NCBI GenBank assembly: GCA_947624295.1
Contig: CANQJV010000009.1
Span: 1-60,763, forward strand
Direction: 5' to 3'
Length of the DNA: 60,763 nt
Source: an uncultured Ruminococcus sp.
GTDB lineage: Bacteria > Bacillota > Clostridia > Oscillospirales > Ruminococcaceae
The notes under the pieces are model-generated. The model searched no databases. It had not been told where the DNA came from and saw nothing but the letters and a program-made list of their open reading frames with translations. Shown piece by piece: positions 23,673 through 32,484 of the stretch. A program made the position numbers and the translations under genes. Every line of letters begins with the position of its first letter. The first letter of the stretch is position 1.

Positions 23673-24320
23673 TTATTCAGTTGGATTTTCCTGATTTTCG
23701 GAGGATTCTGAAGTTGTATCCTCGTCAATCATATATGAAAGCAGCATTTCGGAACTACAGAAAACAAGTTTCCAGCCGTCGTCTTTTATTTTGACAATGC
23801 AAGTAGTTTCGTTGTTTTCTTCGGACGAATTATCGCCTGTAATAGCGTATTTGAATTGATACTCATAGCCGTCCTCTATTTCGAAGTCAATATCCATATC
23901 GTAATATGTATACTCGAAGTATTTTTTAGCGAGGTCAAGGTATTCTTTTGTGAGGTGAGTATTTTGGATTTCCTCTTTGAACTCAAGTTTGGGATTTTCG
24001 CCGTATTTTTCAGTCCACATCTGGTGCGTCAAGTCAATATTGTTATTTGTATTGGCGATTTCCTCCTCATAAGTACCGTTTTCTTTCATCTGCTCCATGA
24101 TTGACTTCGGATTGAACGAATCCATTACAAGGTCAGGGTCATTATTGTTGAAACCGTCATAGTAGTCGAAAATAGGCTGTATAATTGACTTATCGAGTTG
24201 TTCGGTATTCACGGTAAGCATCATAGGGTTATCTTCAGACGAATTTTCATCTTTCGAACATGAACAGAATGTGCAGGAGAGGACTGCACAAACTGAAAGA
24301 ACCGCAAAAAGTTTTTTCAT
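23673..24320 (-). CDS. Putative lipoprotein
   Basis: A 215-residue exported protein with a short signal sequence ending near FCSCS (lipid-modified Cys about 22) and a soluble alpha/beta domain of the NTF2/DUF-like kind: a helical start, 'YDGFNNNDPDLVMDSF', then strands including 'TCIVKIKDDGWKLVFCSS'. The short NTF2-like layout suggests ligand binding rather than catalysis. It ends in an acidic tail. It follows radA by 15 bases and may be co-transcribed with it. Function unknown. Confidence 0.75.
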   Translation of the reverse strand: MKKLFAVLSVCAVLSCTFCSCSKDENSSEDNPMMLTVNTEQLDKSIIQPIFDYYDGFNNNDPDLVMDSFNPKSIMEQMKENGTYEEEIANTNNNIDLTHQMWTEKYGENPKLEFKEEIQNTHLTKEYLDLAKKYFEYTYYDMDIDFEIEDGYEYQFKYAITGDNSSEENNETTCIVKIKDDGWKLVFCSSEMLLSYMIDEDTTSESSENQENPTE

Positions 24321-24335
24321 TTTTATAATCTCCTT

Positions 24336-25712
24336 TTATATTGTTGAAAATGCCTGTTTCAGAGTTGAAACGGGGATAATTTCTATATCATAATCTTTCG
24401 GATTAAGTTTTACAGCGCATTGTTTTGGTATAATTATTTTACTGAATCCCATACGTTCAGCTTCTTTTATACGCATTGATGCCTGCGATACGGAACGTAT
24501 TTCACCGCCAAGACCAATTTCGCCAAAAGATATAAGCATTTCGTCAATAGGTTTGTCCATTATTCCGGAGTAGAGTGCCATAGCAACAGGCAAATCGGCA
24601 GCAGGTTCATCAAGCCTGAATCCGCCTACTATATTGACGTATATATCAAGACTTCCCATAAATATGCCTATTCTTTTTTCGAGGACAGCTATTATTATGT
24701 TCAGTCTGTTGAAATCAAATCCTGTTGTCATTCTTCGTGGAGCAGCATAGCTTGTTTTAGCGGCAAGAGCCTGAACTTCCGCAAGAATAGGACGGGTACC
24801 CTCAATAATACAGGCAACGCAAGTCCCTGAAACTCCGTGCGGACGGCCTGACAAAAGCATTTGCGAGGGATTTTCGACTTCAACAAGACCTTTGTCAAGC
24901 ATTTCGAACACGCCTATTTCGTTTGTAGAGCCGAAACGGTTTTTTATAGCACGCAAAAGCCTGTAACTCTGATGACGTTCGCCCTCGAAGTACAGTACAG
25001 CATCAACAATATGCTCCATAACTTTAGGGCCTGCAATTACACCGTCCTTATTGACATGACCTACTATAATTATAGGTATTTCCTGACGTTTAGCCGTATG
25101 CATGAAAAGATTGGAACATTCTCTTACTTGCGTGATACTTCCGGGGCTTGACGAAACACGGCTTATACTCATTGTCTGTATGGAGTCGATAATTGCAATA
25201 TCAGGGGAACTTGATGCGATTGTTTCAGCGACTGACTCCGCATCTGTTGCTGTAAGAATATAGAGGTTTTCAGTATCAACGCCAAGTCTTTCGGCACGCA
25301 TTTTGATTTGTCTTGCTGATTCCTCGCCCGAAACATAAAGAATAGAGTGATTTTCGCCGAGATACTGGCATATCTGCAAAAGAATGGTACTTTTGCCTAT
25401 ACCCGGTTCACCGCCGAGGAGTACAAGCGAACCTTTTACAAGACCCCCGCCGAGTACCCTGTTGAGTTCGCCTATACCCGTATCATAACGTATATCGTTT
25501 TCAGTGCCGATGTTTTCGAGTTCAAGGATACTGTCCGATAAATCTACACCGCTTGTGTACGTTGTTTTCGAGAACGATGACGATGCAGGGACAGTTTGCG
25601 GAATATCCTCATCAAAGCTGTTCCATGAGTTGCAAGACGGGCATTTGCCGTTCCATTTTGTGCTTTCGTATCCGCAATTACGGCACGTGTAAATAAGTTT
25701 TGATTTAGCCAT
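24336..25712 (-). CDS. radA: DNA repair protein RadA
   Basis: A 458-residue RadA/Sms: a branch-migration helicase-like ATPase that works with RecA in recombinational repair. The N-terminal zinc finger has Cys10, Cys13, Cys24 and Cys27. Walker A is GGEPGIGKST near residue 100. The RadA-specific motif KNRFGS is at about residue 260, and the C-terminal Lon-protease-like domain follows (AALYSGIMD, EIGLGGEIR). Full length for the family. Located between two lipoprotein genes; the 11-base gap to the upstream gene suggests co-transcription. Confidence 0.97.
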   Translation of the reverse strand: MAKSKLIYTCRNCGYESTKWNGKCPSCNSWNSFDEDIPQTVPASSSFSKTTYTSGVDLSDSILELENIGTENDIRYDTGIGELNRVLGGGLVKGSLVLLGGEPGIGKSTILLQICQYLGENHSILYVSGEESARQIKMRAERLGVDTENLYILTATDAESVAETIASSSPDIAIIDSIQTMSISRVSSSPGSITQVRECSNLFMHTAKRQEIPIIIVGHVNKDGVIAGPKVMEHIVDAVLYFEGERHQSYRLLRAIKNRFGSTNEIGVFEMLDKGLVEVENPSQMLLSGRPHGVSGTCVACIIEGTRPILAEVQALAAKTSYAAPRRMTTGFDFNRLNIIIAVLEKRIGIFMGSLDIYVNIVGGFRLDEPAADLPVAMALYSGIMDKPIDEMLISFGEIGLGGEIRSVSQASMRIKEAERMGFSKIIIPKQCAVKLNPKDYDIEIIPVSTLKQAFSTI

Positions 25713-25723
25713 AGTTAGTTTAA

Positions 25724-26791
25724 TCAGTTAAGTGCAATAGTTATATTTTTTTCGTTAAGGAGATATTTCCTGCCGATTTCAGCAAGATTATCTGATTGTT
25801 TATAGTCGTCCACTGAGAAATTGCTGTTATTTATGCTCCAGTGAGCTGAACCTGCTGAAAGTACGAATTGTTCCGTATCGAATGTGAATTTACCGTATGC
25901 GCCGAAAGAGCCTTCAATTTTCTGAAGTCCGTCTTCAGTAAGGTAATATATTTCGCAATAATTTTCGAGAGCAGTACCGTTTGAAATTATAAGCTCCGGT
26001 ATTTCGTCACTGTTGAGGTCACATAATTCAAAGGCGTATATAGAACTGAGAGAATTAAGATATTCCGAAAGTTTTGCGGTATATATGTCACGTTGTGATG
26101 GCAACAGGACTGCGCCCCAGCTTTCGGAGCATTTTACAGCGTAATTCAGGGCATTATCACCGAAAGTATATTTTCTGCCGGCATCAATTGCAGGAGAGGC
26201 GTTGTATTCTGAAAGTGCAGAGTCGTATTCAGGCAGAAGAACTTCTTTGCCGTCAATTTCGTATCGTATGTTGACTCCGGAAGAAGCTGACATAGCTGAC
26301 ATAGAGTTATCGCTGTAAGAGATAACAGTTTCAAAAGAGCCGTCCTGATAGGAAACATATTTACCTATAATAAATCCGTCGCCCTGATATTCGTCTTTTA
26401 TCAACTGCATATCGGGGAGATAGCAGAAAATACCGCTGTTACCTGTTTCGCCGAGTTCAACAAGTTCGCTGTTTATACAGGAGTAAATCCTGCACGCAGT
26501 CTGACCGTTGTTATTCGGGGAAATTATAAGCTCCGGTATTTCGTCGCCTGTAATATCAAAGAGGTCGAAACGTGAACCCGAATTAACATCAGCTGAAAAA
26601 TCAGCGGAACTTTTGAATTCAGAGAGTTTGTTCATATATACGTCCTGCCATTCAAATGTAATACTCTGAGGAGAGATTTTCACATTTTCAAGTTCTGATG
26701 AATCCGAACTATTGTTTTTCGAACAGCTGAAAAGTGAAATGGAAAGTATAAAGGCAGTTGAAGTTAATAGAGATTTTCTGAAAATTTTCAA
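25724..26791 (-). CDS. Putative lipoprotein with repeated module
   Basis: A 355-residue predicted lipoprotein: basic N-terminus, hydrophobic segment and lipobox SLFSC (Cys about 23). Two copies of a module are visible, with 'DITGDEIPELIISPNN' at about 77-92 and 'DLNSDEIPELIISNGT' at about 248-263. They resemble FG-GAP/VCBS-like calcium-binding turns found in many Ruminococcus surface lipoproteins. Each copy is followed by a beta strand pair reporting 'YSCINSELVELGE' or 'YYLTEDGLQKIEG'. Function unknown; a surface sensing or binding role is possible. Confidence 0.75.
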   Translation of the reverse strand: MKIFRKSLLTSTAFILSISLFSCSKNNSSDSSELENVKISPQSITFEWQDVYMNKLSEFKSSADFSADVNSGSRFDLFDITGDEIPELIISPNNNGQTACRIYSCINSELVELGETGNSGIFCYLPDMQLIKDEYQGDGFIIGKYVSYQDGSFETVISYSDNSMSAMSASSGVNIRYEIDGKEVLLPEYDSALSEYNASPAIDAGRKYTFGDNALNYAVKCSESWGAVLLPSQRDIYTAKLSEYLNSLSSIYAFELCDLNSDEIPELIISNGTALENYCEIYYLTEDGLQKIEGSFGAYGKFTFDTEQFVLSAGSAHWSINNSNFSVDDYKQSDNLAEIGRKYLLNEKNITIALN

Positions 26792-26963
26792 TTTTATTCC
26801 TCCTGTAATATACTAATGAATTAGTATAATCTTTTATGTCTGAATAGCTTATACATTATATTGTACCATGTTTGTTGATTTATGTCAATATGTCAGAAAT
26901 AACATATTTTCAGTTCTTATTCGAAAAAAATCAGCATATTTTTATTTATAAGGAGTTGAAAAT

Positions 26964-27281
26964 ATGGAAGAAATTTTTATTGATGGGGAAAAAACTGCCG
27001 AAATTGAACCGGAAACTGAAGAAATCCCGGAAAGTGACAATGCGGAACTTCTTGAAATTGACAGTATCAGGCGCAGAAAAGAAGGGAAAGCTGATGATGC
27101 GGTGACAATGCAGACGGCGTTGTGTATGGTGATTGCGGTAGGGCTGATAATTCTGAACATATTCAAGCCCGATATTGCGGAGGGAATTTTCTCACACCTC
27201 AAGGAAATTTCAGCTGATACAAGCAGAATAATCCCGAATCCTATTGATATTATAGCCGAATATATAAAAAATAGATTATGA
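26964..27281 (+). CDS. Single-TM protein coupled to an M50 protease
   Basis: A 105-residue protein with an acidic cytoplasmic N-terminal part, one transmembrane helix (about 52-70) and a short C-terminal part outside. AAGGAG precedes the ATG. Its stop overlaps the next start as ATGA, so it is translationally coupled to the membrane metalloprotease. The pair resembles SpoIVFA/SpoIVFB of sporulating Firmicutes, in which the A protein anchors and regulates the protease, but this one is shorter and lacks the LytM domain of SpoIVFA. Confidence 0.65.
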   Translation: MEEIFIDGEKTAEIEPETEEIPESDNAELLEIDSIRRRKEGKADDAVTMQTALCMVIAVGLIILNIFKPDIAEGIFSHLKEISADTSRIIPNPIDIIAEYIKNRL

Positions 27282-27766
27282 AAATAAAGGTGAAATTTTC
27301 ATTTCTTTTATTCAATGCGCTTTTGTTCATGTTCCGTGACACAGGTCTTATACTTGCGTTCTATATTGCCTGTATATCACATGAAATAGGTCATATTACT
27401 GCGCTGAAAATTATGGGCGGAGAGTTGAAAGCGATAGAGTTAAGCGGTTCAGGAATCAAAATGTATGCCTCACCGAGTAATTCAATCAAAAGCGGAATAT
27501 TTGTTCTGCTTAGCGGACCTGCCGTGAATCTCATATTGTATGCAATTTTAACAATTTGCGGAGTAAAAGGCTTTTTGCCGTTGTTCAATCTTGCGGAGGG
27601 TTTGTTTAATCTTTTACCTTATAGTATGCTTGACGGCGGAGCAGTTCTCAATCTTATTGCGGAGGGAAGTATATACGAAAATCAACTTCAGTTGATTTAT
27701 AAGTCAATAAAAATAATTTTTATAATCGTTTGTGTAATTATTATGTTAAAAATATATATTTTATAA
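27278..27766 (+). CDS. M50-family membrane metalloprotease (SpoIVFB-like)
   Basis: A 162-residue polytopic protein with the zinc motif HEIGH at residues 35-39 and the second metal-ligand motif NLLPYSMLDGG near residue 117. Both are within membrane segments, as in site-2 proteases. It is shorter than B. subtilis SpoIVFB (about 290 residues) and lacks a CBS domain. Such enzymes cut transmembrane substrates, for example pro-sigma factors. The coupled upstream protein may be its partner or regulator. Sporulation link is inferred from the family only. Confidence 0.85.
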   Translation: MKIKVKFSFLLFNALLFMFRDTGLILAFYIACISHEIGHITALKIMGGELKAIELSGSGIKMYASPSNSIKSGIFVLLSGPAVNLILYAILTICGVKGFLPLFNLAEGLFNLLPYSMLDGGAVLNLIAEGSIYENQLQLIYKSIKIIFIIVCVIIMLKIYIL

Positions 27767-27774
27767 TAAAAATA

Positions 27775-27803
27775 TTGACTTTTTGTTAAATTTATGTTAC
27801 AAT
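27775..27803 (+). promoter_or_regulatory. Promoter of the GGDEF/EAL gene
   Basis: TTGACT, 17 bases, TACAAT. A 65-base leader follows, without a recognised riboswitch. Confidence 0.75.
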
Positions 27804-27879
27804 ATAATAAAAATTATTTAAGCCACATCTTTTCTGCAAAGCGGACAAGCTGTAGTTTTGTGTAAGGATGATTTTTATT

Positions 27880-30192
27880 ATGATTTGGTTGATGATTGGT
27901 ATATTATTCGGCGGTGCAGTTTTCATAGCATTCTGCGCATTTTACGGAATGGCTAAGCTGAAAAAGAATCCGCTTGAAAAATATCAGAGGTGTGTACTTT
28001 TTCTTTCAGCAGGTACTATTATCTCATATGCCCTCGCAATGATTATGAGGACTGATTTTACAGCACGTTTGTTTTTCGGAATATGTACTTTTGTTGAATG
28101 TTTTACTATTATAGCAGTGCTTGGATTTGTAACGAAATATATCGGTTACAATAAAATTTCGAAAGATGCAAAGAGAATCATCGGAATTATGGCATTGGTC
28201 GATATGGTGCTTATGATTGTCAATTCTTTTGCGGATTTTGTTTTCAAAGTCGAGAGATGCTATTTAGGCGAAAATACGTTCGTATACCGTATAAGCAGTT
28301 TCAGGCTTATTTACGCATATCATCTTGTATTCCTGATTATTCTCGGAGTAATTGTTCTGTTGTTGCTTATCGGTAAAATATTGAATGTTCCGTCCGCATA
28401 TGTGCTGAAATATTTCTCACTGTTCACAGCACTCGGCTGTATTGCGATACTAAGCGCATCGCACGTGCTGTTTGAATGGCGGTTTGACTACTCGTTGATG
28501 TTGTATCCTGTTACAGCGTTCTTCATGTTCTATTATTCAATGCTTTACGTGCCACGGCAACTTATTGACAAGTTGCTTTACTTTACAATCGAAAATATGA
28601 ATGACGGTATTATTTGCCTTGATGTTGACGGGAAAATTGTCCACTCAAATAATGCCGCAAAAGATTTCTGCCGTCTTGATTTAAGCATAGCTACGCTTGA
28701 AAATCAGGTGCAGACGTGGTTCGATGAGAAGATTGACAAAGAAACAGCAACTTGTTCGTGGGAAATCGAAACGGGCGATGACGAGGATAATGCACATCAC
28801 TATACTGTTGAATACAGGAGGATTTTTGACAGTTATCTGAAATATCTCGGCTGTTTCTTTCTTATTCACGATAAAACAGAGGAATATGCAAAGTACTACG
28901 CTGAAAAACACCGTGCTACTCACGATTGGCTTACAGGGCTTTACAATAAGGACTATTTCTTTGAACTTGTCAAGAAAAGAATTGCGGAAAATATGGATAA
29001 AACGTACTATATGATTGTGACTGACGTTAAGAATTTCAAAATCGTGAATGATGTGCTTGGTGTTGACGCAGGTGACAGGCTCCTCAAGAAAATTGCGGAA
29101 GTTACAGCTTATTTAGGCGGTAATGAATGCGTTTACGGCAGATTATCCGGAGATAGATTTGCTTTGTGTATGCCTGCTGAGATTTTTTCGGAATCTAAAC
29201 TTCTCGGGGCTTATTCCGTACTTGATTCTTTTATGGAAAATTCAGCGTTCAAAACTCATATTCACATAGGCGTGTACGAAATTACAGACCGTAACCTGAG
29301 AGTTTCAGTTATGTGCGACCGTGCTAACCTCGCTATAAAGACGATAAAAGACAGTTACAGGAGTTTCGTTGCGTACTACGACAATAATCTGCGTGAACAG
29401 TTCATCAGCGAACACCACGTTATAAGCGAATTTGAAAGGGCTTTGGCAGAAAAACAGTTCAAAATGTACATTCAGCCGCAAACTTTTGCGGACGGTACTG
29501 TTAAAGGCGGAGAGGCTCTTGTGAGGTGGTTTCACCCTGATGACGGTATGATTCCGCCCGATAAATTCATTAAAATTTTTGAAAATACGGGGTTGATAAG
29601 CCGTCTTGATAAGTTCATATGGGAAACAGCCTGCTCATACCTGAAAAAATGGTCTGATATGGGGCTTGATAACACATATATTTCTGTTAATATTTCACAA
29701 AAAGACTTCTATCTTGTTGACGTTTATAATATAATAACGTCACTTGTTAAAAAATATGACGTTTCTCCCGAACGTCTTCACCTTGAAATTACAGAAACAG
29801 CTATGATGGATAACCCTAAAGCTCAGCTTGAATTGATAGCACGCCTGAGAAAAGAGGGATTTATCGTTGAAATAGACGATTTCGGGAGCGGTTACTCGTC
29901 GCTGAATATGCTGAAAAATTTCGATGCAGATGTGTTGAAAATTGATATGGGATTCCTCGAAAATACTGAAACTCACGAAATACAGGAGCGAAGCCACGCA
30001 ATTTTAAGGACGATAATTACTCTTGCTAAATTTCTTAACATGGAAGTAATTACGGAGGGTGTTGAAACAAAAACACAAGTCGATTTTTTAGCGGAATACG
30101 GCTGCGACATCTATCAAGGGTACTATTTCTCGAAACCTATGCCTGTTGACGAATTTGAAAAGAAATATCTTGAAAAATTCGTCAAAGTGTAA
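27880..30192 (+). CDS. Membrane cyclic-di-GMP protein with GGDEF-like and EAL domains
   Basis: A 770-residue protein: seven N-terminal transmembrane helices (about 1-230), a PAS-like segment (about 235-340, NMNDGIICLDVDGKIVHSN), a GGDEF domain whose signature reads SGDRF and so is probably not a cyclase, and an EAL domain (about 515-765) with EALVRW, the Asn of NISQKDFY, EITET, DDFGSGYSS, KIDMGF, EGVET and QGYYFSKP. The EAL metal and catalytic residues are present, so it is probably a c-di-GMP phosphodiesterase. The ATG at 27880 is preferred because AAGGA stands 11 bases before it; an ATG at 27868 overlaps that site. Confidence 0.92.
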   Translation: MIWLMIGILFGGAVFIAFCAFYGMAKLKKNPLEKYQRCVLFLSAGTIISYALAMIMRTDFTARLFFGICTFVECFTIIAVLGFVTKYIGYNKISKDAKRIIGIMALVDMVLMIVNSFADFVFKVERCYLGENTFVYRISSFRLIYAYHLVFLIILGVIVLLLLIGKILNVPSAYVLKYFSLFTALGCIAILSASHVLFEWRFDYSLMLYPVTAFFMFYYSMLYVPRQLIDKLLYFTIENMNDGIICLDVDGKIVHSNNAAKDFCRLDLSIATLENQVQTWFDEKIDKETATCSWEIETGDDEDNAHHYTVEYRRIFDSYLKYLGCFFLIHDKTEEYAKYYAEKHRATHDWLTGLYNKDYFFELVKKRIAENMDKTYYMIVTDVKNFKIVNDVLGVDAGDRLLKKIAEVTAYLGGNECVYGRLSGDRFALCMPAEIFSESKLLGAYSVLDSFMENSAFKTHIHIGVYEITDRNLRVSVMCDRANLAIKTIKDSYRSFVAYYDNNLREQFISEHHVISEFERALAEKQFKMYIQPQTFADGTVKGGEALVRWFHPDDGMIPPDKFIKIFENTGLISRLDKFIWETACSYLKKWSDMGLDNTYISVNISQKDFYLVDVYNIITSLVKKYDVSPERLHLEITETAMMDNPKAQLELIARLRKEGFIVEIDDFGSGYSSLNMLKNFDADVLKIDMGFLENTETHEIQERSHAILRTIITLAKFLNMEVITEGVETKTQVDFLAEYGCDIYQGYYFSKPMPVDEFEKKYLEKFVKV

Positions 30193-30193
30193 G

Positions 30194-30220
30194 AAATCCG
30201 GAGTTAAAAGCTCCGGATTT
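30194..30220. terminator. Bidirectional terminator between convergent genes
   Basis: AAATCCGGAG and CTCCGGATTT around a 7-nt loop, with A and T flanks. Confidence 0.85.
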
Positions 30221-30223
30221 TTG

Positions 30224-30994
30224 TTATATTAGACTATGCAATTTTTCATGCAAATCATTTTTCCATTGCGAATACTGTTCAATATCCTCATTTTCAGGGA
30301 TTTCGCCGTTGTTGAGAGCATTGTATACACGCTGACCTGCTTTTGAACCGCTTGCGGATAATTCCGGAGCAATTCCGCTGTATTCCTCAAATCCTGATAT
30401 TTTCACCTGACACGACACTTGTGGAGGATTATCGTCGCAGTCGGTTATATGTAATTCACTTTCGGTTATGGAGATTTCGGAAATATCAAGCTTCATAAAC
30501 GGCGGAAGAAGTATTTCAGCCTCCTGCGATTTTGCATAGTAGGGAAGTGCCTCGCCTATATCAACGCAATATCGCTGATTTTCGTGTATTTGGAATTTCA
30601 TCAGTGCAATTCCACGGCGGTCACGGTATTCATTGAGGAAACCTGCCGTTGAAGTTGATGTCATTGAGATAGTTGCCGAATTTTTGCGGATTAAATCATA
30701 ATCAGCAAGGCGTTCGACACGGTAAGTTAAAATATTTTCTTTGATTGCGGATTTACGGAACGCTGAAAACAACGATTCAAAAAATCCCATAAGGCGTGGA
30801 ATATCGGCGATTATAGACGGATTGAGGTATTTCCCCTCTTTTGCTCTCGCTGATTCCGTAGATATGTTCGGGAAAAACAGCGAATTTAATACAACATACG
30901 CTTTTGAATCGCCGAAAAAAGAATCATTCCCCGAAACATCGCCTATATAGAAACGGAGGGCATTTTCCTCATCGGGCGAAAGTTTACCACTCAC
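30224..30994 (-). CDS. ADP-ribosyltransferase-like protein (R-S-E type)
   Basis: A 256-residue protein without signal peptide. The arrangement of the catalytic region matches arginine-type ADP-ribosyltransferases: Arg in LTYRVERL (about 92), the STS motif in MTSTSTAGF (about 113), and an ExE motif in QEAEILLPPFMKL (about 162), the last very close to the EVLIPPF strand of known members. The N-terminal helical part has the expected length. The start is taken as GTG 30994, because GGAGGAGGAG precedes it and it overlaps the stop of the upstream gene; a TTG at 31033 is also in frame. It is translationally coupled to the Pro-rich membrane protein. Target unknown. Confidence 0.7.
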   Translation of the reverse strand: MSGKLSPDEENALRFYIGDVSGNDSFFGDSKAYVVLNSLFFPNISTESARAKEGKYLNPSIIADIPRLMGFFESLFSAFRKSAIKENILTYRVERLADYDLIRKNSATISMTSTSTAGFLNEYRDRRGIALMKFQIHENQRYCVDIGEALPYYAKSQEAEILLPPFMKLDISEISITESELHITDCDDNPPQVSCQVKISGFEEYSGIAPELSASGSKAGQRVYNALNNGEIPENEDIEQYSQWKNDLHEKLHSLI

Positions 30995-31685
30995 TGACGT
31001 TTTCTCCTCCTCCTGCGGGCGGTTGCGGGTCAACTACAACAGGCGGTTGAGGGTCAACCACAACAGGTGGGTCAGTTACAACGGGCGGTTGTGGGTCAAC
31101 CACAACAGGTGGGTCAGTCACAACAGGAGGTTCAGTCCATACGGGTACGTCAGTCACAACAGGCGGTTCAGTCCATACAGGTACATCAGTACCGACAGGC
31201 GGAATATCTGAGCCTACAGGTTCAGTGTCTACAGGCTGTTCGGAGGGAGATGATGCAGGTTCAGTGTATGCTGGGTAAACATAGCCGGGGTCGGGAGTAG
31301 GGTACACGGGGTCGTCTGAAATTACAACAGTTGTTCTTGTATTGTCTATCGCCGGATTTCTGCCGTTCCAAAGGAATCCCGAACCTTTTGTAATTACAAT
31401 GTTATAAGTTTTTGCAGTTCGTGTAGTTGTTTCTTTTGCCGAAACATCAGTGCTTACAGGCGTGGAAGATTCAGCAGTTGTAACAATATTTGCGTTTGTA
31501 TTCTGACTGTTTTCAGCAATATTGCCACGTCCGATACTCTCCATAATTTTTTTTGACGGAGTTATCGGGAAAAGTATAAAGAAAATGAGTATAAGCAGTG
31601 TAAGTGCAATAAAACAGCAACACGACAAAAGAGTTACTTTTGTTGATTTTTGCAGACTGCCTAAAAATCCGTTATTTTTTTTCAT
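30984..31685 (-). CDS. Single-TM protein with Pro/Val/Thr repeat stalk
   Basis: A 233-residue protein with a cytoplasmic N-terminus, a Cys-containing transmembrane helix (about 18-45) and an extracellular Ser/Thr-rich part. The C-terminal third consists of repeats of the form PPVVTDVPVWTE and PPVVVDPQ, ending in a Gly-rich tail. ATG 31685 (GGAG upstream) is preferred over a frame beginning at 31742, which would lack a normal N-terminus. It is coupled to the ADP-ribosyltransferase-like gene. The stalk probably spans the cell wall. The partner or surface function is unknown. Confidence 0.75.
   Translation of the reverse strand: MKKNNGFLGSLQKSTKVTLLSCCCFIALTLLILIFFILFPITPSKKIMESIGRGNIAENSQNTNANIVTTAESSTPVSTDVSAKETTTRTAKTYNIVITKGSGFLWNGRNPAIDNTRTTVVISDDPVYPTPDPGYVYPAYTEPASSPSEQPVDTEPVGSDIPPVGTDVPVWTEPPVVTDVPVWTEPPVVTDPPVVVDPQPPVVTDPPVVVDPQPPVVVDPQPPAGGGENVSEW
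31025..31190 (-). repeat. Internal coding repeats of the Pro-rich stalk
   Basis: Direct repeats of about 24-36 bases encode PPVV(T/V)D-type units. The minus-strand reading is the real gene; the open plus-strand frames over this stretch are by-products of the repeats. Confidence 0.85.
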
Positions 31686-31710
31686 ATAGAACACGCTCCA
31701 TAATTTTTTA

Positions 31711-32298
31711 TTACAAAACCGAACATGAGAGGACGATTTCATTTACACCTTTTTCATAGCTGACAGGTTCATCTATTGCCCACATATTTACTCCAACAAT
31801 GAACCATATTGAGCCTTGTTTTGTTTTCCATAAGTTTTCCTTGATTATTCCGGTATCATCGGTAACTTCTGTATCTGAATTGCTTCCATACAATCCAACT
31901 AATTTTTCATATATTTTGTCATAAGTTTCAACAAGTTCATTTTTTGAATACGGAAAACTTGAATCATAATAGTCACCTATTCTGCCAATATGATAGCCAT
32001 AATATACGAGTTTCTCATCATCTTCAAATTCAAAAAACATCTGCGTTTTCATATCAATATCAAAAATATCAACTTTATCAATATCATATACATATTCAAC
32101 AGTATTTTTATAGTCTGTAAATTCTTCATTGTAGCTGTAATTATTGCCATAGATTTCAAATACTTCTTCTTTGGTCATACCGGGAGAAATTCCGGAAATA
32201 ATCTCCATATTGTTTTTTTGAGGTTCAGGCTTTTTCAGATTGCAACCGGATAATATAATACATACAACAAATAATGCTGATAATCTTTTTTTATTCAT
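31711..32298 (-). CDS. Putative lipoprotein, BamE/SmpA-like start
   Basis: A 195-residue predicted lipoprotein with a signal sequence ending in ILSGC (Cys 19). The segment ISPGMTKEEVFEIYG right after the linker has the 'G-M-K-EV--I-G' pattern of BamE/SmpA-like folds, followed by beta strands and a final hydrophobic strand. It lies directly upstream of the Pro-rich membrane protein gene and its end overlaps only the latter's alternative start. Function unknown; co-expression with the Pro-rich and ADP-ribosyltransferase-like proteins is possible. Confidence 0.7.
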   Translation of the reverse strand: MNKKRLSALFVVCIILSGCNLKKPEPQKNNMEIISGISPGMTKEEVFEIYGNNYSYNEEFTDYKNTVEYVYDIDKVDIFDIDMKTQMFFEFEDDEKLVYYGYHIGRIGDYYDSSFPYSKNELVETYDKIYEKLVGLYGSNSDTEVTDDTGIIKENLWKTKQGSIWFIVGVNMWAIDEPVSYEKGVNEIVLSCSVL

Positions 32299-32420
32299 AT
32301 TTTTCTCTTCTCTTTATTTTGTATTTACATAAATTCAATATAATAATATAATTTTATAACATATTTGCCAAAAAGTCAATAGATAAATTAAAAAAAATTT
32401 TTTAATATTTTGGACTGCTG

Positions 32421-32449
32421 TTGACAATAGCGTTAAAATGAAGTAAAAT
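32421..32449 (+). promoter_or_regulatory. Promoter of the pyridoxal kinase gene
   Basis: TTGACA, 17 bases, TAAAAT. Confidence 0.75.
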
Positions 32450-32484
32450 AGTATATATATTTTATATTTTAATTTAAGGAAAGA

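Noticed and set aside
27804..27879. c-di-GMP riboswitch in the leader of the GGDEF/EAL gene
   Set aside because: The leader is too short and lacks the conserved core helices.
31023..31300. Plus-strand proteins over the Pro-rich repeats
   Set aside because: They arise from the repeats in the other frame, with no start signals and biased composition (Gln/Arg or Asn/Arg runs).
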